From positions 1 to 51,755 of the forward strand of contig PLMK01000028.1 of assembly GCA_003142475.1 (NCBI GenBank): a stretch of 51,755 bases of DNA, read 5' to 3'. Numbering within the stretch: the stretch's first letter is position 1; each line of letters starts with the position of its first letter. Shown one piece after another: positions 40,417 to 49,413 of the stretch. The position numbers and the translations under genes are program-made. The stretch comes from Ignavibacteriota bacterium (lineage in GTDB: Bacteria; Bacteroidota; Ignavibacteria; UBA10030). The notes under the pieces were generated by a model. The model was given only the letters and a program-made list of their open reading frames with translations, was not told the DNA's origin and did not search any database.

Positions 40417-42204
40417 CTACTCAACGCGTTCGACTCCAAGTTCGCGTTTGAGCAATGTGAGAATTGGATGTTCTGCTATCTGTTGGGGGGTTTGTTCAGC
40501 TTCCATATCTAAATTCTTTGTATCCGCAGATAATGATGGTGGTGTTGTGTAGAATGGTTTTATTGGTATATCTGCATTGGAGCGAAGAACTGGTTCTATG
40601 GCAACCCGTTTGCCTAGCACTTGATGAAGAGCGTTAGTCAGAAAGTCTCTATTTCGTTTAAGTGTCGAAAAATGATAATCGTCCGGACAAGAAATGCGTA
40701 CCATGCCGTTATAAACATCAAGAATGTGGGTCTCTGTCAATGATGTGCCGACAGCAATATGTGATCTTGAAACATTGCTAACGAAGGTGGACCAATGTTT
40801 TGTTACTTCATCGGCAGAAACTGATTGAATAACTGTTGGCAGTTTGACAGTTCGCTGAGTGGTGTTTTGAAATTCAGCAAGCTTTGATACTTCCGTCAGC
40901 TTGGTAAGATCCGTGCCAATGAGCGATGAATAGCTGATAGCAGATTTACTTTTCAAATATCCTGCACCAACCTCGCCTACAACTTTAAGCTCGGAAGAAG
41001 GTGACGTACTGTATCGTGTGGATTCTGGGGAAGATGACGATAAATTAACACTGCTATTGCTGCTTATTTTTTTTTTGAGCAACTCAATTTGTTGGAGTAA
41101 CTCTCCGATCTGTACAGAACTTTCCATTTTCGCCATCTGGATTAGTCCTGCTTCAAGTCGATACCGCGGTTGTGCTGCCCATCGGAGCGTTTGATCCAAT
41201 TCGTTTGTCTGCTTTATGTAGCGTAGTATGTCTTGCTCCGTGAATTGATTTGCTTCCTTTTCATACCGCTTTTTATAATTCTCAGATACTTCTACGAGTT
41301 GAGTTGATTCGGTCGAATGCACAATTAGCATATTACGAAGATGTTCTGTGAGCCCTCCAACAAACTCGCGTAAGTCATAACCGATTTTTATAACTTCATC
41401 AACCAATCGAATTGCACCTTGCGTATCGTGGCTTTTAAGAAAATCAGACACACGAAAATAGATTTCCTGATCGACAACATTAAACGCCTTCAGAAGTTCC
41501 GCAGTCTTAATATCGTTGCCGCAGAATGAACGTACTTGATCGAATATACTCTGCGCATCCCGAAGAGATCCGTCTGCACGTTTGGCAATTACTATCAATG
41601 CGTCATTTTCAATGGTGATGTCTTCTGCATTTGCAATTATTGTAAGTGTACTAACAATTTCTTCGATGGCGATACGCCGGAAATCAAACCGCTGACAGCG
41701 GGAAAGAATCGTCATTGGCACTTTGTGTACTTCCGTCGTAGCAAATATAAACACAACATGTGCCGGGGGCTCTTCAAGCGTTTTCAGAAGTGCGTTGAAT
41801 GCTTCCTTTGTCAGCATATGTACTTCATCGATGATATAAATTTTATATTTACCGCGTGTTGGTGTATATCGGACGGAATCACGCAGATTTCGGATTTCTT
41901 CTACGCCGCGGTTAGATGCGCCGTCAATCTCAATAACATCAAGGCCGCGTCCTTCAATGATTTCCTTACATACTTCACAAATATTATCTGGATTCTGGTT
42001 AGAAGGGGAGAGGCAGTTGAGCGCGCGTGCAAGTATGCGGGCTGTTGTTGTTTTGCCGCATCCGCGGGTGCCACTGAAAATGTACGCATGCGCAACGCGA
42101 TGAGACGCAATTGCATTACGAAGTGTATTGGTTACGTGACCCTGACCAACGACATCGTCGAAGATCATCGGTCGCCATTTGCGCGCTGTTACTTGATAAT
42201 TCAT
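40417..42204 (-). CDS. dnaX: DNA polymerase III subunit tau/gamma
   Basis: 595 residues. The clamp-loader ATPase starts with the family form MNYQVTARKWRPMIFDDVVGQ. Walker A is GTRGCGKTTTARIL near 45-58. The zinc-binding cysteines are in LNCLSPSNQNPDNICEVC, the DEVHML Walker B is near 126-131, and the SRCQRFDFRRI sensor/arginine-finger block is near 168-178. Domains I-III end at about residue 375. The A10 run that follows (K377-K379) is a strong slippage candidate and would give a gamma-like short form. A Ser-rich linker and a tau-specific C-terminal part (about 465-595), with SCPDDYHFSTLKRNRDFL, complete the long form. It lies 74 bp after lon and may be cotranscribed with it. Confidence 0.95.
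   Translation of the reverse strand: MNYQVTARKWRPMIFDDVVGQGHVTNTLRNAIASHRVAHAYIFSGTRGCGKTTTARILARALNCLSPSNQNPDNICEVCKEIIEGRGLDVIEIDGASNRGVEEIRNLRDSVRYTPTRGKYKIYIIDEVHMLTKEAFNALLKTLEEPPAHVVFIFATTEVHKVPMTILSRCQRFDFRRIAIEEIVSTLTIIANAEDITIENDALIVIAKRADGSLRDAQSIFDQVRSFCGNDIKTAELLKAFNVVDQEIYFRVSDFLKSHDTQGAIRLVDEVIKIGYDLREFVGGLTEHLRNMLIVHSTESTQLVEVSENYKKRYEKEANQFTEQDILRYIKQTNELDQTLRWAAQPRYRLEAGLIQMAKMESSVQIGELLQQIELLKKKISSNSSVNLSSSSPESTRYSTSPSSELKVVGEVGAGYLKSKSAISYSSLIGTDLTKLTEVSKLAEFQNTTQRTVKLPTVIQSVSADEVTKHWSTFVSNVSRSHIAVGTSLTETHILDVYNGMVRISCPDDYHFSTLKRNRDFLTNALHQVLGKRVAIEPVLRSNADIPIKPFYTTPPSLSADTKNLDMEAEQTPQQIAEHPILTLLKRELGVERVE
41067..41076 (-). other. A10 slippery tract in dnaX, probable programmed slippage site
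   Basis: The coding strand has ten consecutive A (codons CTC AAA AAA AAA ATA) after residue 376. With nine A the next codon is TAA, ending the protein at residue 379. With eleven A, or after a -1 ribosomal shift, four further codons precede TAG, ending it at residue 383. Both would cut just after clamp-loader domain III. dnaX genes of Thermus (transcriptional slippage on an A9 run) and E. coli (-1 frameshift) make gamma this way. Confidence 0.7.
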
Positions 42205-42278
42205 TTCATCTCAAAATAGAAAATTATTTATTCAAGGATACAGAATTCAGAACATAAAATCCATAATAATCTTTGTTC

Positions 42279-44687
42279 TTAATTTTTCTTCTTTACTTTT
42301 AACTTTTTATTTGAAAATACATATTTCATCGCTTCTTCAATCGTGTCGATCGGGACGATTGACAACCCTTCCTTCACTTTTTCTGGTATTTCGGTGAGGT
42401 CTTTCACATTCTCTTGTGGAATCAATACAGTCTTGATACCGCTGCGCTGTGCCGCAAGAAGTTTCTCGTTCAATCCACCGATAGGAAGAACGTTACCGCG
42501 CAATGTAATTTCGCCTGTCATTGCAACATCGTTGCGAGCTGGCCGATTACTCGCCGCAGATATAATCGCCATAGCCATTGTTACACCTGCAGAAGGGCCA
42601 TCTTTCGGAATTGCTCCTTCCGGTAAGTGAATATGGATCTCGCGATTCTTGTTGAACTCCGGATTAACACCAAGCTTTTTTGCATTCGAACGGATGTAGC
42701 TCAATGCCGCTTGCGCCGATTCCTTCATAACATCACCCAGTTGTCCGGTAAGTGTAAGACGCTCTGTGCCACGCATTATTGTTGCATCAACATTGAGAAT
42801 TTCACCGCCAACACTCGTCCACGCCAAGCCGGTAACAGAGCCAATACGCGGTTGTGACTCAGCTGGTTTTGTGCGAAACTTTGGAACACCAAGATATTTT
42901 TCCACGCTTTGCGGTGTTACATGAATATTTGTTTTCTTATTCTCCCTTTTAGACAATCCGTTTGTCTGTTTGGCAAGTACCATTTCCTTTGCTACTTTGC
43001 GGCAGATAGATGCAATTTCGCGCTCAAGATTTCTCACACCAGCTTCGCGTGTATATTCTTGAATAATTTTTATGACTGCAGTATCTTCGAAATAAACTTC
43101 GTCAGCTTTCAATCCATGCGCTTTAAGTTGTTTGCCTACAATATGACGCTTTGCAATTTCTTTTTTCTCGTACTCAAGATATCCGGGCAATTCAATGATT
43201 TCCATCCGATCTTGCAGAGGGGCAGGAATGGCGAACCGAACATTTGCCGTCGTGATGAACATAACTTTTGATAAATCATAATCAACTTCGATGTAATGGT
43301 CATTAAACGCAATGTTCTGTTCGGGATCAAGCACTTCCAAAAGCGCCGCGGATGGATCGCCGCGAAAATCCATGCTCATCTTATCTACTTCGTCCATTAA
43401 AAGCACGGGGTTAACAACACCGGCTCGCTTCATCGATTGAATAATTTTACCGGGCATCGAACCTATATACGTGCGTCTGTGACCCCGAATTTCAGCTTCG
43501 TCGCGAATACCGCCAAGCGAAATACGTACAAACTTTCTGCCTAGTGCACGCGCAATCGATTTTGCCAATGATGTTTTTCCCACGCCTGGCGGACCGACAA
43601 AGCAAAGAATTTGTCCGCGCATTTCTTTCACTAAATTCAATACAGCGATGTTCTCAAGAATTCTTTCCTTCGGTTTGTCCAATCCGTAATGATCAGCATC
43701 GAGGATTTCTTTCACGTGGGCAATCAATAAATCATCTTTCGTTCGTTTCTGCCACGGCACCGCAACAAGCCAATCGAGATAGTTACGTGTAACACCAAGC
43801 TCAGGTGACATTGGTGAAGTTTTCTTCAGTTTATTGAATTCTTCAAACGCTTTTTCTTTGGCTTCCTTCGGCATTTTCGCCGCAAGAAGTTGTTCTTTTA
43901 GTTTTACAATTTCCGGCGAAGCTTCATCATCACCAAGCTCATCTTGAAGAATTCGGATTTGTTCCTGAATGAAAAACTTTCGCTGCGTTTTCTGAATATT
44001 ATCCTGTACCTTGGTATCGATATCACGTTCTATTTTCAGAATATCTACTTCCGTGCTGAGAATTTTTGAAAGTTCGTATAATTGATCACGAAGTGCAGGG
44101 GTTTGCAAGATACGTTGTTTCACATCTACGCTTTGTACAAGGTTAGACGCAATGTAATACATCTTCCGTTGCGGTTCTTTGATACCATCGTAAGCCATGA
44201 TCACTTCCGGCGGAATATTACGATTAAGTCTAACATATTCAGCAAACAGGGCAGATGCATGTCGTACAAGTGCATCGATTTCGCGCCCTGCTGGCGGATC
44301 AATGCGGTTAACAATGATTTCAGCCTCAAGAAAATTAGAATTGGGAATAAATTTTTTGATGTTCGCTTGCGCAACACCATCAACCAAAATTTTCATCAGG
44401 CCATTCGGCAATTTCAGCATTTGAAGAATCTTTGCTACTGTGCCTTCACGATAGACATCTTCTTCTGTCGGTTCATCAATTGATGAATTTTTTTGTGCAA
44501 CGAGCAAAATATTCTTGCCTCGTTCCAAAGCTTCATTGGCAGCACGAAGCGATGTTTCCCTTCCAACAAGAACGGGAAAAATCATATACGGAAATAATAC
44601 TACATCACGAAGGGGTAAAACCGGCAAAACATTGGGAATATGATCTAATGTTTCGATATTTATATTGGGTTTCGTGGTATCACTCAT
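42279..44687 (-). CDS. lon: ATP-dependent protease Lon
   Basis: 802 residues, full length, LonA type. The N-terminal substrate domain starts with [20 protein letters not shown]. The AAA+ module has Walker [14 protein letters not shown] near 366-378 and the Walker B/sensor segment LLMDEVDKM near 430. The C-terminal protease domain has the catalytic serine in [14 protein letters not shown] near 690 and the catalytic lysine in [13 protein letters not shown] near 733. It degrades damaged and regulatory proteins in the cytoplasm. The start is poorly supplied with a ribosome site. A good promoter and, before the ATG, an intrinsic terminator lie upstream, suggesting attenuated expression. dnaX follows after 74 bp. 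Confidence 0.97.
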   Translation of the reverse strand: MSDTTKPNINIETLDHIPNVLPVLPLRDVVLFPYMIFPVLVGRETSLRAANEALERGKNILLVAQKNSSIDEPTEEDVYREGTVAKILQMLKLPNGLMKILVDGVAQANIKKFIPNSNFLEAEIIVNRIDPPAGREIDALVRHASALFAEYVRLNRNIPPEVIMAYDGIKEPQRKMYYIASNLVQSVDVKQRILQTPALRDQLYELSKILSTEVDILKIERDIDTKVQDNIQKTQRKFFIQEQIRILQDELGDDEASPEIVKLKEQLLAAKMPKEAKEKAFEEFNKLKKTSPMSPELGVTRNYLDWLVAVPWQKRTKDDLLIAHVKEILDADHYGLDKPKERILENIAVLNLVKEMRGQILCFVGPPGVGKTSLAKSIARALGRKFVRISLGGIRDEAEIRGHRRTYIGSMPGKIIQSMKRAGVVNPVLLMDEVDKMSMDFRGDPSAALLEVLDPEQNIAFNDHYIEVDYDLSKVMFITTANVRFAIPAPLQDRMEIIELPGYLEYEKKEIAKRHIVGKQLKAHGLKADEVYFEDTAVIKIIQEYTREAGVRNLEREIASICRKVAKEMVLAKQTNGLSKRENKKTNIHVTPQSVEKYLGVPKFRTKPAESQPRIGSVTGLAWTSVGGEILNVDATIMRGTERLTLTGQLGDVMKESAQAALSYIRSNAKKLGVNPEFNKNREIHIHLPEGAIPKDGPSAGVTMAMAIISAASNRPARNDVAMTGEITLRGNVLPIGGLNEKLLAAQRSGIKTVLIPQENVKDLTEIPEKVKEGLSIVPIDTIEEAMKYVFSNKKLKVKKKN

Positions 44688-44710
44688 AGAATCGATCTGG
44701 TTTTAGCTAT

Positions 44711-44752
44711 AAAAACAAAAAGAGGGCGCATCCGCCTCATATGGATACACCC
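44711..44752 (-). terminator. Intrinsic terminator inside the lon leader
   Basis: Minus strand: GGGTGTATCC (44752-44743) pairs with GGATGCGCCC (44733-44724), ten pairs with two G-T. A second, overlapping stem uses GAGGCG with CGCCCTC (one bulge). Both are followed by TTTTTGTTTTT (44721-44711). The T tract ends 23 bp before the lon ATG, and the proposed lon promoter is upstream of it. Confidence 0.8.
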
Positions 44753-44769
44753 ATTATCTTCGCGAACTT

Positions 44770-44798
44770 AATATACCGATGAATGGCGGGAGAGTCAA
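44770..44798 (-). promoter_or_regulatory. Promoter candidate for lon
   Basis: Minus strand: TTGACT (44798-44793), 17-bp spacer, TATATT (44775-44770). It is the same hexamer pair as for secDF and the best match to the housekeeping consensus here. The start would be near 44763, so the terminator lies within the first 55 nt of the transcript. No CIRCE element is present. Confidence 0.65.
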
Positions 44799-44941
44799 GG
44801 AACGATAATGCAGGTTATAGGTAAGAGGTTATCAAATTCTATTGATCGTCCAATTGCTTCTTCTCTTGGGTTGTGAGACAAAGGAGTATTCCTAATATAG
44901 ATTTTTATCGCTCTGAGTTCTTGTTTGTGTTTGATAAAATC

Positions 44942-44967
44942 AATATACTTTAAATTTAAAGTATATT
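44942..44967. repeat. 26-bp perfect AT-rich palindrome at the DUF2461 stop codon
   Basis: AATATACTTTAAA and its reverse complement meet without a spacer; the last two bases overlap the stop codon of the DUF2461 gene. It could end the mnmE-to-DUF2461 operon, but the following sequence has only a weak T tract, and a stem of almost pure A/T is not a strong terminator. Confidence 0.75.
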
Positions 44968-45676
44968 AAACTAAGCTCTTATTTAGAAAGCGGACAAGAG
45001 GTGCTGCCTCGTCGCAAATACCTGCAACTTCATCGACTAAAGATTCGTTATAACATTTCGATTCAGGCAATGATACACCAACAAAGAATTGTTTAAATTT
45101 CAGCCACTCTGCCATCGGATGGTTCTCATCGTATCCTTTCGGAACACGTTGAAGTTTTGACCAGTCGAATGGTCCAAAGCGCTTTATTAATCTGCGATCC
45201 TCAACTATCGAAAGAAATTCTTCGCCTCGCGCAGCAATTGCTTTGCGTATTTTTTTAAGTTGTTCACCATCTGGTATATAGATTCCACCACCAACAAAAA
45301 ATTCACGCGGTTCAATTTGAATGTAATAACCAGAACCTATAAAACCTTTTGGCATTCCCCTCAATACAAAGTGCGCAGCAATATGTGTTTTGTACGGAGT
45401 CTTGTCTGAACTAAATCTGATATCGCGATAGATTCGGAAGATAGATCGCTTCGGATTAAGATCAAACTCTGGCGCAAATTGAGTGAAGTGCGGCTGTAGC
45501 GCTGCGATAAATGAAAGCATAGGCGTTTTAGCATTTAGCTCAAACTCTTCTTTGTGCTTTTCAAACCACTCACGATTATTATTCTGTTTGAGCTGCTTTA
45601 GAAACTTGATGCATTCTTTGGGAAATCCCTCGAACGGCGGATAGAGATCGAAATCTATTAGGGAAATTTTAGACAT
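44966..45676 (-). CDS. DUF2461 family protein
   Basis: 236 residues of the DUF2461/TIGR02453 family, whose biochemical role is not known to me. Family features are FPKECIKFLKQLKQNNNREWFEKHKEEFE near 18-46, PKRSIFRIYRDIRFSSDKTPYKTHI near 78-102, GSGYYIQIEPREFFVGGG near 117-134 and the C-terminal LPKGYDENHP-like VPKGYDENHPMAEWLK near 180-195. It has no signal peptide or membrane helix. It is the last gene of a minus-strand series mnmE-mnmG-rsmG-murQ, 34 bp after murQ, so it is probably coexpressed. A 26-bp palindrome overlaps its stop. Confidence 0.88.
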   Translation of the reverse strand: MSKISLIDFDLYPPFEGFPKECIKFLKQLKQNNNREWFEKHKEEFELNAKTPMLSFIAALQPHFTQFAPEFDLNPKRSIFRIYRDIRFSSDKTPYKTHIAAHFVLRGMPKGFIGSGYYIQIEPREFFVGGGIYIPDGEQLKKIRKAIAARGEEFLSIVEDRRLIKRFGPFDWSKLQRVPKGYDENHPMAEWLKFKQFFVGVSLPESKCYNESLVDEVAGICDEAAPLVRFLNKSLV

Positions 45677-45710
45677 AATATCATTCTCCTATATAATATT
45701 AAGTGTGGAA

Positions 45711-46655
45711 CTATTTTCCTTCGATCGCGGCGCGGACAAATCCATTTGATTTTATCAATCTTAGTCGTGCTTCCTCCCGTGAGACACTTGCTTTGATCAT
45801 TACAAGAGCAGTCTTCACGTGGAAGTCTGACTTCGTTAAGAAATCTGTTGCTTCGTCGTACGAAACCCTTGTAATTATCATAATAATGCGTTTTGCTCGT
45901 TCGCGTAATTTTAGATTCGTCATTTGAAGATCAATCATCATATTCTCGTACACTTTTCCTAAGCGAATCATTGCTGCCGTAGTTATCATATTGAGGACAA
46001 GTTTCTGAGCAGTTCCGGATTTCATTCTCGTTGAACCCATAATAATTTCGGGTCCGACTTCCGGACAAATAGCAATATCAACTGCAGAAGCAAGGTTAGA
46101 AAACTCTGGCAGATAAAAGCTGGATCGAGGGTTTGTTGTTACATATATTGTGCGTGCACCGAGCTGTTTCGCTCGCCTCACCGCACCGACAACGTAAGGT
46201 GTGCGAAGACTTGCAGCAATTCCGCATACTACATCATTCTCTCCAATATTTTTATTGTCAATATCGCGTGCACCATTTTCCTCATGATCCTCCGCACCTT
46301 CTTGAGCGCGGAACATTGCTTGTTCTCCGCCAGCAATTAATCCTTGAATCATTTCTGGTTCTGTCCCAAACGTTGGCGGACATTCAACAGCATCCAGCAC
46401 TCCTAATCTTCCGCTTGTTCCGGCACCAACATATATAAGGCGCCCATCATTCCGCAAAGTTTCAATTACAAGTTCAACAGCATTGGCGATATAGTGTATT
46501 TGCGTTTCAACTGCTAACGCTACTTTCTTATCTTCGTTGTTGATAAGAACAAGAATCTCTTCAACTGAACGAGAATCAATATCCATGCTTACCGAATTTC
46601 TTTGTTCCGTTGCCATAAATTGAAGCTGATCAAAAAGTACTTTCTCTTTTGACAA
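45711..46655 (-). CDS. murQ: N-acetylmuramic acid 6-phosphate etherase
   Basis: 314 residues. It cleaves the lactyl ether of MurNAc-6-phosphate, giving GlcNAc-6-phosphate in cell-wall recycling. TEQRNSVSMDID near 17-28, the SIS-domain YVGAGTSGRLGVLDAVECPPTFG near 75-97 with the catalytic Glu, GGEQAMFRAQEGAEDHEENG near 106-125 with the second Glu, and PEVGPEIIMGSTRMKSGTAQKLVLN near 195-219 are all diagnostic. The C-terminal UBA-like segment (VSREEARLRLIKSNG) is also present. No MurP permease or AnmK kinase gene is nearby. Its place behind rsmG, 28 bp away, is unusual and links wall recycling to an origin-proximal housekeeping operon. Confidence 0.95.
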   Translation of the reverse strand: MSKEKVLFDQLQFMATEQRNSVSMDIDSRSVEEILVLINNEDKKVALAVETQIHYIANAVELVIETLRNDGRLIYVGAGTSGRLGVLDAVECPPTFGTEPEMIQGLIAGGEQAMFRAQEGAEDHEENGARDIDNKNIGENDVVCGIAASLRTPYVVGAVRRAKQLGARTIYVTTNPRSSFYLPEFSNLASAVDIAICPEVGPEIIMGSTRMKSGTAQKLVLNMITTAAMIRLGKVYENMMIDLQMTNLKLRERAKRIIMIITRVSYDEATDFLTKSDFHVKTALVMIKASVSREEARLRLIKSNGFVRAAIEGK

Positions 46656-46683
46656 TTTTGTTTCTTTCTGATAAGTGATTTCT

Positions 46684-47421
46684 TTATAGGTGGACTATCA
46701 ATATTTTTTTGTCAGAAGTAATAAGTTGTTCCGATCCGATAAATGCAAGATCGATCGAATTGATATTCACTTGAGGATGTTGTCGCTTTGCCAGGTCAAT
46801 CTCCTGTGTTAAGTCGCCACCTTTGAATGCAATAAGCGCGGGTGGATTTGGATCTATGGGACCGCCGCTTTTTGTATATTCAAATAAATCAGAATAATTC
46901 CGTTTTTTAAGGAAGTTTATCGACAAAGAAATTAATTCGTTTAATTGACAAACTGCTCTTGCAATTGCAAAATCAAATCTGTGTAAATACTCGGATTGCA
47001 TACCAATTTCTTCTGCTCTCCCCCATATTACATTTACATTTTCAAGCTTCAACTCATCGACTATTTGGGAAACAGCGTTTACTTTTTTCCTTGTTGCATC
47101 AAGACAAATCAATGAAATATCTGGACGTAAAATCTTTAATGGGATGCCTGGCAATCCACCGCCGGTTCCGATATCAACAATTTTGGATCCTTCCATTAGT
47201 TTCAGCTTAAATAGTGGAGATATAGAATGAAGAATATGGTAAGTCCAAAAATTTTCTTCATCTTTTCTAGAAATCAAGTTAATTTTTTTATTCCAATCGA
47301 GAAGCAAATTCACATATTGATCTAATTGCTCTAATTGAAAATCCGTTAGCAAGAATCCATTCTTAACGCATAGTGTACGAAACCATAATTTCTTTTCAGG
47401 ATACACTACTTTTTGCTCCAA
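46684..47421 (-). CDS. rsmG: 16S rRNA (guanine-N7) methyltransferase
   Basis: 245 residues, longer than the roughly 210 of E. coli RsmG because of an N-terminal extension (about 20 residues) and an insert after residue 180. It methylates G527 of 16S rRNA with SAM. YVNLLLDWNKKINLIS near 31-46 and the SAM motif KIVDIGTGGGLPGIPLKIL near 85-103 are diagnostic, followed by DATRKKVNAV and the FDFAIARAV segment near 155. It follows mnmG after 34 bp, a spacer that also carries a parS site. Confidence 0.95.
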   Translation of the reverse strand: MEQKVVYPEKKLWFRTLCVKNGFLLTDFQLEQLDQYVNLLLDWNKKINLISRKDEENFWTYHILHSISPLFKLKLMEGSKIVDIGTGGGLPGIPLKILRPDISLICLDATRKKVNAVSQIVDELKLENVNVIWGRAEEIGMQSEYLHRFDFAIARAVCQLNELISLSINFLKKRNYSDLFEYTKSGGPIDPNPPALIAFKGGDLTQEIDLAKRQHPQVNINSIDLAFIGSEQLITSDKKILIVHL

Positions 47422-47432
47422 TTTCAGTCATT

Positions 47433-47448
47433 TGTTCCACGTGAAAAA
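47433..47448. other. parS chromosome-partition site 1
   Basis: TGTTCCACGTGAAAAA matches the ParB-binding consensus TGTTNCACGTGAAACA at every fixed base but one. It lies in the 34-bp spacer between rsmG and mnmG, a known place for parS in many bacteria. ParB (Spo0J) binds such sites to segregate and load condensin near the origin; parAB is not in the window. Confidence 0.85.
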
Positions 47449-47455
47449 CGTTAGT

Positions 47456-49375
47456 TTAATTTCTGAGGTACACCATCAATACAGAAATGTCTGCCGGTGT
47501 AACGCCGCTAATTCTGGATGCTTGCCCAATGGAAAAAGGTTGAACCTTAACTAGCTTTTCTCTTCCCTCTGTTGACAACGATTTCACTTTATGGTAATCT
47601 ATTTCTTGTGGTATTTGAAAAGATTCGAACCGATTGAATTTTTCCACTTCTTCTATTTGCCGTTTGATATATCCATCGTACTTTAATTCTATTTCCACTT
47701 GTTCAATCACCTCGTTGAACAATCGATCATCACAAGAAGAACGCAGTCGTGAAAAGAATGCCGTACAAACAATAGATTCGCATTTTATGAAATCTAAAAA
47801 GCGAACATTTGTTCTTTTCAAAATTTTTGCTAGTTTTTCGTTTTCTTGAATACAACCAGCGTTTGCTATCCTCAGCAATGGATTTGCATCCTTCGGTTTT
47901 ATAGAAAATTGATTAGAAAAGAAAATGCCTTCATTTATTAAAATCTCTTTTTTCCGCAACCGTACTGCTATTTCGCTGGGAATCAATCCTAACTTGTGTC
48001 CAAATTCCATTAGCCGTCGATCTGCGTTATCTTGACGAAGGATAAGACGATGTTCGGCGCGTGAAGTGAACATCCTATAAGGCTCTTCAATATCTCTGTT
48101 CACTAAATCGTCAATTAAAACTCCAATATACGATTCAGACCTTTTGAGAATAATTGGATCTTCGTCTCTAATATACTTCCCCGCATTAATCCCAGCCAAC
48201 AATCCTTGCGCAGCAGCTTCTTCGTATCCGGATGTTCCGTTAATTTGTCCTGCAAAAAACATTCCGCTAACAAGTTTTGTTTCTAAAGAAAGTTTTAGTT
48301 GATGTGGTGGAAAATAATCATATTCTACAGCATAACCGGGTCGCAACATTTTTACGTTATACAATCCCGGAATCGTACATAGTCCCTCAACCTGAATGTC
48401 CTCGGGGAGACTTGTTGAATATCCATTCACATAGACAACATTTGTGTCATAACCTTCTGGCTCAAGAAAAATGTGGTGACGATCTCTATCTGTAAAACGA
48501 TTGATTTTATCTTCAATCGAAGGACAATAACGCGGACCTATACCTTTTATTCTTCCAGTGAAGAGCGGCGATCTGTCAAATCCCTTCCTAAGAACCCTGT
48601 GCGTTTCTGTATTAGTGTAAGTTAGGAACATTGGAATAAGCTTATTCGTGATTTTTGTGTTTTGAAATGAGAATGGCTGCGGATTGATATCGCTTGGCTG
48701 TTCTTCAACTTCAGAAAAATCAATACTATTCTTATCTATCCGAGGCGGTGTTCCCGTTTTGAGTCGACCTGATACAAATCCGTATTTTTTTAAGCTTTCC
48801 GTCAAACCCTCAACCGAACTTTCAGTATATCTTCCTCCTATTATGCTTTGTGTTCCGGTATGCATAAGTCCTCTTAGGAATGTGCCAGCACACAAAATAA
48901 ATGCTTTACATTTAACTCTAGTTCCGTCATTAAAAATAATTTCTTTTATTATTGAAGTATGTTGTGAATTCTTTCTTTCGACAAAAACATCACATACTAT
49001 TCCTTCAATTACTTGAATGCCTATTTGCCCTTCAATTCGACGTTGAGCTTCATGTGAGTACTCTTCGCGATCATTTTGTGAGCGTGGCGACCAAACCGCA
49101 GGACCTTTCGAAAGGTTTAGCATGCGAAAATGAATTCCAGTTGCATCTGCAATTTTTGCCATTTCTCCACCGAGAGCATCAACTTCCCGAACAAGGTGTC
49201 CTTTAGCAGTTCCGCCGATTGCAGGATTGCAGGACATTCTGCCAATTGCATCTTTATCCATTGTCACCAATAAAACTTGGCAACCCATTCGTGCAGCAGC
49301 TAAACTTGCCTCTATTCCAGCATGCCCTCCACCAGCCACAACGACGTCATAACCTGTATACTTTAACTCAAACAC
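47456..49375 (-). CDS. mnmG: tRNA uridine 5-carboxymethylaminomethyl modification enzyme MnmG
   Basis: 639 residues, full length. It works with MnmE to modify U34 of several tRNAs, using FAD, NADH and methylene-tetrahydrofolate. The FAD site is [20 protein letters not shown] near 11-30. [22 protein letters not shown] near 49-70, [10 protein letters not shown] near 205-214, [14 protein letters not shown] [15 protein letters not shown] near 283-297, [22 protein letters not shown] near 370-391 and the C-terminal [18 protein letters not shown] block follow in order. parS-like sites lie in the spacers on both sides. Confidence 0.97.
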   Translation of the reverse strand: MFELKYTGYDVVVAGGGHAGIEASLAAARMGCQVLLVTMDKDAIGRMSCNPAIGGTAKGHLVREVDALGGEMAKIADATGIHFRMLNLSKGPAVWSPRSQNDREEYSHEAQRRIEGQIGIQVIEGIVCDVFVERKNSQHTSIIKEIIFNDGTRVKCKAFILCAGTFLRGLMHTGTQSIIGGRYTESSVEGLTESLKKYGFVSGRLKTGTPPRIDKNSIDFSEVEEQPSDINPQPFSFQNTKITNKLIPMFLTYTNTETHRVLRKGFDRSPLFTGRIKGIGPRYCPSIEDKINRFTDRDRHHIFLEPEGYDTNVVYVNGYSTSLPEDIQVEGLCTIPGLYNVKMLRPGYAVEYDYFPPHQLKLSLETKLVSGMFFAGQINGTSGYEEAAAQGLLAGINAGKYIRDEDPIILKRSESYIGVLIDDLVNRDIEEPYRMFTSRAEHRLILRQDNADRRLMEFGHKLGLIPSEIAVRLRKKEILINEGIFFSNQFSIKPKDANPLLRIANAGCIQENEKLAKILKRTNVRFLDFIKCESIVCTAFFSRLRSSCDDRLFNEVIEQVEIELKYDGYIKRQIEEVEKFNRFESFQIPQEIDYHKVKSLSTEGREKLVKVQPFSIGQASRISGVTPADISVLMVYLRN

Positions 49376-49392
49376 ACTTTTTACCCTGTTTT

Positions 49393-49408
49393 CGTTTCAC
49401 GTGAAACC
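49393..49408. other. parS chromosome-partition site 2
   Basis: The core GTTTCACGTGAAAC (49394-49407) is a perfect 14-bp palindrome identical to the centre of the ParB consensus; only the two outermost bases differ. It sits in the 38-bp spacer between mnmG and mnmE, 1.96 kb from site 1. Confidence 0.92.
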
Positions 49409-49413
49409 AAAAG

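Noticed and set aside
43700..43720. CACGTG core in lon (and another in murQ near 45816) as further parS sites
   Set aside because: Flanking bases do not match the GTTTC/GAAAC arms; only the six-base core is shared.
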